Positions 45,086-54,451 of a stretch of 64,000 nucleotides of DNA are shown in pieces. This stretch comes from Macrolepiota albuminosa (taxonomy: Eukaryota > Basidiomycota > Agaricomycetes > Agaricales > Agaricaceae): positions 2,480,001 through 2,544,000 of the forward strand of contig JAMWFC010000082.1 in assembly GCA_027475525.1 (NCBI GenBank). The letters run 5' to 3'. Made by a program: the position numbers and the translations under genes. How positions within the stretch are numbered: the stretch's first letter is position 1; each line of letters opens with the position of its first letter. The notes under the pieces were generated by a model. The model did no database searches and was not told the origin of the DNA. It saw only the letters and a program-made list of their open reading frames with translations.

Positions 45086-45096
45086 ACTTTTATAAG
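45086..45096 (-). promoter_or_regulatory. TATA-like box of E2 antisense gene A
   Basis: CTTATAAAAG on minus lies about 50 bases upstream of ATG 45036, with pyrimidine-rich DNA between them. This suggests that the antisense gene has its own promoter just inside the 3' LTR. Confidence 0.45.
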
Positions 45097-45172
45097 GCGC
45101 CAGCGGCATCATATGGACCGTAGCGCAGCCAAATTAATGACGGCGTTTGACTGAGGACAGTCAATTTTTCAG

Positions 45173-45183
45173 TTGGGGGGAGA
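45173..45183 (+). promoter_or_regulatory. E2 polypurine tract
   Basis: TTGGGGGGAGA ends directly at the 3' LTR. The preceding CTGAGGACAGTCAATTTTTC is also conserved in E1 and E3, tying the three elements to one family. Confidence 0.75.
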
Positions 45184-46254
45184 TGATAGGCTTCTACTCG
45201 GACTGAGCGCATCAAGGGACATTATAGGCCAACCGACACTTGACGTATTCAGGACTCTAGCGACCAGTTGGGAATATAGAGCAGCTCTAGCTCTGGCAAA
45301 TTACTACAGGATGTGGAAATTTATCCTAACCCCTAGCTACCAGGCCTTCAGCGCACTCCTTTCACCTAGCCCAAGGATGAAGAAGGCTCATAACGTATAA
45401 CGATAGCACGACGGCGGGAGAGGACTCTAACTAAACCCCAATCACTTCCAGAAGGAGCCAGCAGCAGGCGCTGCCATTTGACGAGGAACTTCAATCAGAA
45501 GTCTAAAAGGATCAATGACGGCGGCACTGGATATACTTAAATCCGACATCTGGACCTGCCAGGAACTAATACAATGAGTAGCGCTGACATTAGCGCTCAC
45601 GGCGTCTGTCGAGGATTTTCCGACCATACTCCGGAACAGCCTGGCCAATCGGAGATATAGTAAAAGTGAGCAGACTCGTACAATTCTAAGTCAATATAGA
45701 GTCGCCGCTGGTTGCCGTGGGTCATAACGCCGTTGGTTGCCGTCAGCCATGTGCAAAAGGTCGCCGTTGACAGGTCGCCGTTAGAGGAAACCACGAGGAG
45801 AGGCGCTAGGAGGTAGCGCCGCAGATGGGCTCGTATCTTGGCAAACACGGTAGCGCATAGTATATAAAATAGCTACTTTACATGTATATACAAAGGAATC
45901 GTAACCCCTGGAACACACAGTTACACTTAGCGTTCAACTTGCACTAGCTTCCTTCGACTTCGTCACTAAGTCGGGCGCTAGCTTTGTCTATCTCGTCTTC
46001 ATCGTTTACGGTGCCACCTACGGGCACAATACGCTGCGCTACTCGTCTTTTCTCCAATATCTTTGCCTAAGCTACGACGCTTACCGTCTGCCAGGTAGCC
46101 CCCGAAGCGCTATAATCTAGTGCATCGTTTTACTACCTCCACTCGAGCTCACCGGGACCCTGTCAGGACTCCTCACAACTACGTACGTCAAGCGCTGGAG
46201 ACGGCGTTGTACTGCGTATACGTCCAGCGCACCCAACCACAGTTGGCGTCATCA
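45184..46254 (+). repeat. E2 3' LTR (type A)
   Basis: Colinear with 21124-22194 at a constant offset of 24,060. Followed by CCGT (46255-46258). Confidence 0.93.
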
Positions 46255-46299
46255 CCGTAGCCTGCTGTTCATGCGCTGATCCTGTATGGAGTCCTATCA
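46255..46299 (-). repeat. E1 5' LTR, terminal 45 bp after E2
   Basis: CCGTAGCCTGCTGTTC and onward to CCTATCA matches the end of the E1 left LTR (10449-10493), proving that E2 is inserted in the E1 LTR. Confidence 0.88.
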
Positions 46300-48489
46300 C
46301 TATACTTTACAAGTGGACTAGGTAACCTACCTCAGTGAAGGCAGGAGTTCATTACTTTGTCCACCTCATATTTAGGCTCAGTGTGGTGTTGCTCAAGGAG
46401 CCGGATATGCTAAACTGCCCTTTTGGCTGGTGCAGTGTTCAAGCTCTCAGAGAGTTCAATCTGACAAGATGTGAACATCTCATCTTTTGGGATCTGAGGC
46501 TGTATGTGAAGTTTCTGTCTGGGTTGTTGGTGCTCTTTTCATTAGCTACCATCACCTACTCCAATATACCTGTTTAGGCTAATGACTGTCACACATTATT
46601 CATGCAGTATTATTCTGGCAGTCTCTTCCACTACATTGATAGTGGCTATCAAATAGAGAAAGAGTTTGAAATGGAGGATCCAGAGGGCTATGGAAGAATG
46701 TGTGCAGCCAAGTTGATGCAGTGGAAAATGGGCTTGAGTCTGTTGAGTAGACTTGAAGACTTGAGGAGGTCATATCCTTAGTTTCTTGGTCCACATCTAT
46801 ATAATAAATGTATATCAGAAGTTTATGCTGTGGTTCAGTCCATGTGAGCTTCAGACTGGCTAGTCATATGGATTCTTGTGCAAACATGTATTTGAATTGT
46901 CTGCAGCTCCAACGTTTGTTGAAAGCAGATAAAATACACAGACAAGTCTTTGTATGAACCTCTACTCTGACAGAGAAACAAATGCAAGATCAGAAAGCCC
47001 AGAGCAAGAAGAGAGTCCTTCCACACCATCAGCTACATTGTAAAACCTCCTCTGCCAGATCTTATGCAAGCCAATGCATGGAGGAAATCTAACACACCCC
47101 AAACCTAGAAATCTGAGACCTGTCCTGAGAACTGGGAGCCTACAGCCCTTTTGCCAATCTAAGCCTGCATATTATGCTCTGCCATCCAGGATAGGCCATG
47201 CTCCCATGGACAAAGCATAGGGACTCTTGTTCCAGGCCTACTAGATGTAGTAATCTGCATTGAGAAAGAGCAGTACAACTTCTGATCATAAGGATAGCGT
47301 GCTTACTTTAGGGGTGTTCTTTAATTGTAATCCATTCTGCTGGGTGACTTCCCTCCTGTGGCCAGGACATTTTGACCACATATGCACAATAAACACTGTC
47401 TTTGAGACTTCATCCCTTCCACATTAAATATATATCTTGGTTCCTCTCTAGATGTAAAAACCATCACCTATCAATAAAGGCATTAAATAGAATAAACTTG
47501 CACAGATCCAGTCTTTTGTTGGCATCTCCAAGAGGAGCTCTTGGTGCTGCGTCTTTTGGAGGCAAGAAACAATAGAATAAGCAGTAGTCATGGTGTTGTT
47601 TTTAAAAATAAATTGGAAAGAGAATAAAAATTATTATAAATATGTACTTGGTCGTGGTTAGTTGGTTGGTTGGTTAATAGAGTAAAATGTATATTTGAGT
47701 AGAAAGCAAGTTAAAAAGTAAGTTTAGAAAGTATGAAATAAAAAGCCTAGGGTTAGTTAGGCAAAATAGAAAAGCTTCACTTCACGGACAGTGTGAAGGA
47801 AGTTAATCTTTTAGTGCACTAGCAACATATAATTTTTTGATCTTCAATATGTTTGCTACTTCATGTGGTTTTTATCAACTGTGGATTGCTTGTAGATTGC
47901 TCATGCAAGAACTAAATAGTGGAAGTTCTTAGACTTTTGTCTCCTTGTCCTTGAATGAAGCAAGAAGTTGACTATATTTTTTTCAGGCATTCTATACTAC
48001 GTGTCACAGACTACTAAGATTTAATTTTTCTGGTTTCAGCTAGCCATTGCCAATTTTTTTCAGGCATTCTATACTACGTGTCACAGACTACTAAGATTTA
48101 ATTTTTCTGGTTTCAGCTAGCCATTGCCATATTCTTAGCAGACTTGTGTTTTTTTTTGTGAGCAACTCATCATCTGACTCATCTTCAATGTTTAAATTGC
48201 AATTATTATTTGAATTACAAGAAATAATACTGCATACCTGATCTGAAACACTTGTCAGCAATTGTGGCTAGGTTCTGTTCAGCTACTAGCACATTTGTAG
48301 ATGACCATGAAGAGAAGAAGACTATTGTTGACCACAACATAATTGTCAGATTAATGCAAGATAATGTATTCACTTTGTGTTAACATCCTTTCCCTCCACT
48401 TTTCTGCTATGTTTATTAATTCATGTCCAACCAATTAATTGCATTAATGCATATGGATATCTTGCAGACCTCCCTGCACCAACTCTATA
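46300..48489. other. AT-rich region, no recognised gene
   Basis: No conserved motif, RNA gene or intact frame was seen. The only clear structure is a 77-bp duplication at 47984-48137. Confidence 0.45.
47984..48137. repeat. 77-bp tandem duplication in non-coding DNA
   Basis: Exact units start at 47984 and 48061. Confidence 0.92.
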
Positions 48490-48780
48490 AGAGGAAGGCA
48501 TCATGGCACACTCATTTTGCATGGTCAAGGATTATCTCAATGACATGCTGGAAAAAGAATTTATCTGCTTCTTGATGTCTGCTGGTGGAAGTAGGGCCCT
48601 CTTTGCCAAAAAGAAAGATGGATCTCTCCAGCTGTATGTAGGCTACTAGGAGCTAAATAAGATCACTAAAAAGAACAGATATCCCCTCCACCGCATTACA
48701 GACCTTATCTACCATCTTTACAAAGTCAATGTGTACTCAGAAATTGACTTCTGCTCCTGGTACAACAATGTAGTACTTGG
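48490..48780 (+). pseudogene. Gypsy/chromovirus RT fragment, fingers region
   Basis: One frame with stops reads [31 protein letters not shown], a stop, [36 protein letters not shown]. It parallels the E5 RT ([20 protein letters not shown]...[10 protein letters not shown]...[16 protein letters not shown]). The catalytic Asp of the YTKIDL box is kept, but the copy is dead. It continues, after about 1.9 kb of other DNA, at 50696. Confidence 0.75.
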
Positions 48781-48903
48781 TGTAAGTATTACTGGTAGTT
48801 CTGGGGCTTGCTAGTATAGAATATGATCTGCTCCTGGTACAACAATGTAGTACTTGGTGTAAGTATTACTGGTAGTTCTGGGGCTTGCTAGTATAGAATA
48901 TGA
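48750..48903. repeat. 77-bp tandem duplication at the end of the RT fragment
   Basis: Exact units start at 48750 and 48827. Confidence 0.92.
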
Positions 48904-50640
48904 CCTTCAATCTACACTGACTTTGACAACCAAAGAGATAATTATTGTTTTGAATGCTTTTGATAATTTTGCAAAAAGCAGAGGTTTTGAGCGCTTATAA
49001 TGTTGACTGCTTTCAATAATCTTGCAGAAAGCGGAGACTTTGAGGTATTATAATATTGAATGAGAATAATAATATTCCAAAAAATGAAGATTTCTCAACA
49101 AACTCCGGCCTAAGCAATTCACTCTCTAGAAATCACTGAGCCTTTGCCTATCAATTGCCTGTCTATTCTCTACTAAACTTAGGCTATTTATACTGTTTTT
49201 CTGGTGCACAGACCACTATCTATATATGACTCTTTGTTGGAAACTCTCCCACTTCCTGAACGTATTTGATAGTTCAATTTCCTTTTTTGAGAAGCCTGTT
49301 TTGGTGCCACCAGTTCTACCATTCCACTTCTTGTTCCACCATTTCTCCAGATGTTTCTGATTGCCACTTTCCCATTTGCTTGAGCTCCATTTAGCATAAT
49401 TCTATTCATAGATCCTTCTTTCCTCTTTTAGTGCTTCCTTGCATTCCCTGCTTCTTTCCTTTTCCCCTTCCAGTTATGTCAACTCAAACATTGACCGATT
49501 TGATAATGAAATTGAGTTATTATAATTGTCAATGACAATAATAATATTCCAACTTCCTCCTATTCCATCCACTCTGCCAGCTTTCATGCTTTCTGATGAC
49601 AAAATTGAGTAATTATAATTGTCAATGACAATAATAATGTCCCAATTTCATCCTATTCTGTCTATTGCCAGCTTCCATGCTTTTCCTCTCCATGACAGTG
49701 GTTAGACTATTGTTGAGCTGATAGTTTGAACTGGTCCTCTATTGCCAGCTTCCATGCTTTTCCTCTCCATGACAGTGGTTAGACTATTGTTGAGCTGATA
49801 GTTTGAACTGGTTCCTGTCTGTTGTTCTGTACTTTTCTGTGTATTTGTTGAAATGTTTTTGGAGATGGTTATTTGTTGAGACTGCTACTAAGAGGCTTAC
49901 AGTTTTCAGCCTATAATTAAATGTTTATTTTGACTTCTGGTGCATGGTGTGTCCCTGACTACTGGTACAGCATCGTATCAACAACATCCTGATTGGCCTA
50001 GGGCATAAATATAAAACCACCTCCACACCTGCTACCTCTTCAAATCCTTGTGATTTACTTCAGTATGACAAATTGTTACAATCTAAAACCTATGCACATA
50101 GGTAAATGCATATACCTTAGTCCTTATATATTTGACTGAGCCAGCCTACTTATGCACATGAGTAAGTATGTATACTAGGATAGGCTGTGAGTATAATGTT
50201 TGGTATAGTAAATATACGTGGTTGCTTACCCTCAGTACTCCTATTGTTTGACTGAGAGTATAAGCTGTTAAGTGCTGCTAAACACTATAAGCATCGAGTT
50301 TTTGATGTCTGGCCTAATTTCATTATAATTCATTATACCTTTCTTCCAGTATTAACTTGCTACTCTGATACACCATATTGCAGATATATATAAACTACTG
50401 AGTGTCATACATATCCTCAGTCAAGTATATGAGACTGAGGATAAGCAACTAAATGCCTAAGATAATAGACACAACACTAACAGCCTATCTAGTCCTATTA
50501 CTTATTTGTATGCTCTAGGTCTTGACTTCTAATATAAGCACTATGTCTACAGTTTTATATATGTGTGTGAGTATTAATCTAAGGGTGCAAGGTAATTAAT
50601 TAAGAGAATAAATGTTATGCATGCTGACCTTTTTCTCCGG
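48904..50640. other. AT-rich DNA separating two RT fragments
   Basis: No gene was recognised. An imperfect direct repeat containing TATAATTGTCAATGACAATA occurs near 49,515-49,560 and 49,610-49,650. It may be a decayed insertion into the RT. Confidence 0.4.
49662..49815. repeat. 77-bp tandem duplication
   Basis: Exact units start at 49662 and 49739 in non-coding DNA. Confidence 0.92.
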
Positions 50641-50669
50641 CCACTTATAGTGGACCCATCATCATTTAA

Positions 50670-50810
50670 CATAAACTTCCCCTGTGACCTTCCAATAACT
50701 TTATGAATGACATCTCCCACAATATGAATAACATCTTTGCTATCATTTACCTGAACAACATCCTGATCTACTCTGACTTCCTAAATGATCACTGGGTTGA
50801 GCTATTAGAA
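50670..50810 (+). pseudogene. Gypsy/chromovirus RT fragment, palm region with YLNN
   Basis: PVTFQ, then after a small frame change FMNDISHNMNNIFAIIYLNN, ILIYSDFLNDHW. It parallels the E5 palm ([36 protein letters not shown]). Both catalytic aspartates are Asn, as expected from GAC-to-AAC transitions. With 48490-48780 it is one RT split by about 1.9 kb. Confidence 0.72.
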
Positions 50811-51979
50811 CCCTATACATGTACGGTTAACCTCAGTCTGGAATAAATGACTTTATTTAGTTCATACCTATACACATACGGTTAACTAGTATAAGGTATA
50901 AGTATTGTGTTGTATTAAATGTCGAATATAATGGACTCACCCTCAGTCTGGTATAAATGACTGAGGGTATCAATCTACATCATACTCTATATATACAGTA
51001 ATGGGAAGGTCAAAAGAAAAAAAAAACAAAGAGAGAAAAGAGACAAAGATAGGAATAGCCCTGGCATTGTGCATGATATTCTTAGTTGACGTCACATCAG
51101 ATCCAACAGGCAATAACACTCTCCTGGAGGTTTTCGAGGTTGAGGCCTGAGACCTTAGCCTTTTTTGCTGCACATAGATTAGCTAGCGTTGTTGAGGGCT
51201 TGGGAGGAGAGGAGAAGCAGGTTCACCCATTCTGGAGTTGTCTTACTCCAGACGCTCTCCATCTTTATCCAGGAATATAAATTTTCAACATTGTATCAGG
51301 GTCTTTCTTGGGGCTGATAAAAGCCACAACTGCAGTGGAGCAGGGAGGAGGAGGCTAAACTTGCTGTTCTGATGGGTGGAGAGGCACACCCTATCTATTA
51401 TGTTTAGTATAGAGTACTAGAGGTATAGGGGTGTTACAGGTTGCGTCCTAGACTTTGTCTCCTTCTGAAAGAGGTCCTTGGTGGGCCTTCACCTCCTGGG
51501 GAGTTTCTCTTATGCTAGAGAGCATGGATCCTTCCCAGTGGGGGCCCCAGCTTGTAGTGCTTTTGGAAAAGGCTGCTGACTGCAGAGGGGGGGCATTCTC
51601 TGCACTCCTGAGGGCACTGACTTGTGTTTGGTTTACCTTTTACAGCAAAGTGGGAGAGTGTCTATTGGCTTCCTCTTCTGGGTACTAGTCTTTTGAGCCA
51701 CAGAGAGGCTAGACACTAAACCATCATAAAAGTAATGATAGTCCTTATCCAAAAGGATCAAGTGAATTTTTTCTTTCAAGTAATTAAATCAAGTCCAAAA
51801 AAAAGATCTGTCAAATATTCCTCTTCTTTTATGGATGTCACTAATTTTAAAGCTAGAACCTGAATAGAGCCTGAGCCTCACACAATGTGCATAACCAGCA
51901 TTTCCTTATGGGGCTGACAAAACAGGATGTGAATTAAAATAGCAAAGGAACCATGCAGATTGAGAACTTTGCTGCCAGC
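50811..51979. other. No recognised gene
   Basis: Frames at 51086-51280 and 51455-51688 have no motif I recognise. Given the antisense-gene remnant just downstream, part of this may be the same decayed gene. Confidence 0.35.
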
Positions 51980-52190
51980 TCCACTATATCAAGGAGACAA
52001 CTGACAATGTTGGCTGGGACCTGGCCAACTTGCATCCTTGTGTTTCTACCTTAGTATGTTGGGAGCTCCTCCTACTTGAGCTTCATGACGACATTACTGA
52101 TGTGCTAAATTGGCAGAAGAGCAACAGTATCCAGGACAGAGACTTGCTTCCTGCTCTTCCTGAGTATGATCTGTAGTTGCCAGGCCTTAG
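51980..52190 (+). pseudogene. C-terminal remnant of the antisense zinc-cluster gene
   Basis: A frame reading LLLLELHDDITDVLNWQKSN, SIQDRDLLP ends at a stop near 52178. It matches the C-terminus of E2 gene A (LLLLELHDDITDALEWQASN, AIQDGDLLP) almost residue for residue, although the surrounding DNA is far more AT-rich and belongs to no recognised element. It is therefore a fourth, decayed E2-type copy of the gene, on plus. Confidence 0.75.
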
Positions 52191-52317
52191 CACCTCAAAA
52201 TCTTGAACTTTTTGGTCGAACTTTGATATGTAGTAATGTAGTATGATCTGTAGTTGCCAGGCCTTAGCACCTCAAAATCTTGAACTTTTTGGTCGAACTT
52301 TGATATGTAGTAATGTC
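52164..52317. repeat. 77-bp tandem duplication after the antisense-gene remnant
   Basis: Exact units start at 52164 and 52241. Confidence 0.92.
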
Positions 52318-52335
52318 ATTTTGTACCGAATCAAA

Positions 52336-53147
52336 CACCTCCCTACGGTTGCTCTCCAGGACCAGGTCAAACTTTCAGCATAAATTAAATGGATTGTTCA
52401 TATATCACAAAAGAAGTTGCCATTTTGAGGGGTGACTGGGGTATCTGGCACCCCATTACATTTGAAATAAGCATCCAGTAAATAATATTAACTAAAGTTT
52501 TTTCTTTTTTATTTTTTATTTTTTATTTTTTTTGGAGGAGTATTACCATTTTAGTAACACTATTGGCAACTAACAACTTTGCCCAATTTGTGGTTAGTCC
52601 TTCGTTATTTGTCTGTTTTGAGCTGTCCACTCTTAGAAAATGCATTATGCACACTCCTGGCATGTGGGAGTCTGTGCTTATCTATTGGGAGAGTGCATGT
52701 AATTCAGAAAACATGGAGACTACTTTTTCTAAGTTACATGTCACCATGTCACACACAAAACTAATATATTAGTTTTCAAACCAATATATTTCCATTAACG
52801 TTTTTCTAAGTTACATGTCACCATGTCACACACAAAACTAATATATTAGTTTTCAAACCAATATATTTCCATTAACGTCTAATTTTAGGATGGTTTTCTG
52901 CCAACAACTGATCATGTGCCTAGATTTCTGCCAAAAAATAATCATGTGCTTGGGAAATCCCAAGTTCACATCAACTTCAATTAATATTATTTACTGGCGG
53001 TATAAGCAATACAAATGTAACGGGGTGCCAAATACCCCAGTCACCCCTCAAAATAGCTAATAGGCTCATCTTCTTGCATAATATATGAACAATCCACGCT
53101 TAATTTACACTGAAATTTTAACCTGGTCCTGGAGATATGGGTTGTCC
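52336..53147. mobile_element. MITE-like element with long terminal inverted repeats
   Basis: The left arm, CTCCAGGACCAGGTCAAACT followed by a match to ATGGATTGTTCATATAT, reappears inverted at the right (ATATATGAACAATCCA ... GACCTGGTCCTGGAG analogue near 53,085-53,140). CAAAACTAATATATTAGTTT also occurs inside in both orientations. No coding capacity was seen. It carries a 77-bp duplication at 52724. The precise ends and the target duplication are unclear. Confidence 0.6.
52724..52877. repeat. 77-bp tandem duplication inside the MITE-like element
   Basis: Exact units start at 52724 and 52801. Confidence 0.92.
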
Positions 53148-53343
53148 TCCAGGACCAGGTCAAAATCTCCACCAAGCAAGCCAAACTTTAGCTGATGGGG
53201 TCCTTTTACTAAGTTATATGTCACCATGTCACAAACACATCTAATATATTAGTTTCAGTTGGCAAGTAGATCCTATCAGCTCGTGTTTGGCTTGCTCGGT
53301 CAAAAGTTTGACCTGGTCCTGGAGGGCAACTGTACAGGGTGTA
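53148..53343. mobile_element. Second, short MITE-like element with the same inverted repeat
   Basis: CTCCAGGACCAGGTCAA ... AGCAAGCCAAAC at 53,151-53,190 is mirrored by GTTTGGCTTGCT ... TTGACCTGGTCCTGGAG at 53,286-53,324. It abuts the larger element and shares its terminal repeat. Confidence 0.6.
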
Positions 53344-53448
53344 TAGATTAGAAGGGTCCACTGGCTAATCAGTGAAGTTAAGAAGTTTGATACCAAGCTT
53401 TAACGGGAACAAAAAGGAAGGATATAGCGATAGCATCAACCTTCTTTT

Positions 53449-54320
53449 TGTCAGGTTCCGCTGAATCGGGGGCTTTCCGGGAAAGCGACGCCCTTACGAT
53501 GCGGACTTGATCTACGGATACTCGGGTGTCTGGAACTCCGGGGCTAGGACTCCGGGGTTCAAGACGAGGACAGGGTAATCCCGGGAGAGGGGACTAGAGT
53601 CCGGGGGTTTTGGAGGAAAGTGGCTGGGAGTTAGAGGGGGTCGAGTCGTGAACCGGAGGTTCTAAGACGAGACCAAGTTAGTAACTTAAGAGTCGCGAAG
53701 TGCGTACCAAACTTATAGCACGCGAATGCTAAGGCGTGCCAGTCGAAGCGTACCAAACGAGGCGTACCAGTCAAACAAAAGGGCACGCAATATCCAAGTA
53801 ACAGTTATGCAATATCAAGACTAGCGAATACAACAAGGAACTACGCTATAAGTACTACGGGGCCGGGTCTCGAGGTTCCGGGATGTCTGGGATGGGTTCC
53901 GGGGGTTATTGAGTAGCGGCAGGGGCTGCGTACCGGGATCGCGCGTGTGGAGCGCGCGATCAATTGGCGCGGAGGGAGTCGTGATGCGTGGGGCGTGATG
54001 CGTGATGGCTTGATGCGAGCCGCGTGATCCGATCGTCGATGGCGGTTGATCCCGGGGTCTGTGATGCAGGGGTCCCGGGGGCTGGCTGATGGCGTTCGGT
54101 GGCGGTTGATGGCGGTCCTGATGCGCGTGATGGCGGTGTCGGCGGTCGTGATGGCGGGGCGTGTCCTGTGGGGTCGGAGGGAGGGTCCCGGAGGGTGTTC
54201 CGGGGGTGTCCCGGGGTGGGCCCAGAGGGGGCGGGGCGTGTCCTGTGGGGTCGGAGGGAGGGTCCCGGAGGGTGTTCCGGGGGTGTCCCGGGGTGGGCCC
54301 GGAGGGAAGGGGTCGTGACA
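53449..54320 (-). repeat. E5 3' LTR
   Basis: On plus it begins TGTCAGGTTCC and ends CGTGACA, so on minus it starts TGTCACGACC; the ends form TGTCA/TGACA. A polypurine tract, GAAGGGGGGGTGA on minus, abuts it at 54321-54333. The left boundary is inferred from the terminal dinucleotide, as no second LTR is available for comparison. Confidence 0.65.
54154..54307. repeat. 77-bp tandem duplication in the E5 LTR
   Basis: Units start at 54154 and 54231 with about two mismatches at the end. The exact 77-base period matches the other duplications. Confidence 0.8.
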
Positions 54321-54451
54321 TCACCCCCCCTTCAGCGCCGAGACCCTCCGAGGCGCGCGTAGCCGGTGGTTCGGGCCGGGGGCCAACCGTGGGATCCGGC
54401 ACCTGACTTGCCACGTATCGAAAAAAAAATTTTTTACCATCAAACTCAACC

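Larger units (their letters stand above)
21124..46254 (+). mobile_element. E2: Ty3/gypsy-like LTR retrotransposon with antisense genes, interrupted by E3
   Basis: Two 1071-bp LTRs (21124-22194 and 45184-46254) differ at five positions. Inside, in order, are a primer-binding site, gag-protease, pol, two small antisense genes, a large antisense zinc-cluster gene, a polypurine tract and the 3' LTR. CCGT flanks the element on both sides (21120-21123 and 46255-46258), a 4-bp target duplication in the E1 LTR. E3 (31973-43435) interrupts the large antisense gene. Without E3 the element is about 13.7 kb. Confidence 0.92.
9565..46299 (-). mobile_element. E1: decayed LTR retrotransposon hosting E2, E3 and a MITE
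   Basis: Two LTR copies starting TGATGACG and ending CCTATCA (plus-strand reading) bound a minus-strand gag-pol and a plus-strand antisense gene. The right LTR (the 5' LTR) is split: it runs 19819-21123, is interrupted by E2, and resumes at 46255-46299 with sequence matching the end of the left LTR. Flanking 4-mers are CTGT (9561-9564) and CTAT (46300-46303), a plausible decayed target duplication. Without its guests E1 is about 11 kb, the same size and order as E3. Stops throughout show it is the oldest of the three. Confidence 0.85.

Noticed and set aside
54046..54406. Overlapping Gly/Arg-rich plus-strand frames
   Set aside because: They lie in the GC-rich E5 LTR and its 77-bp duplication; composition alone explains them.
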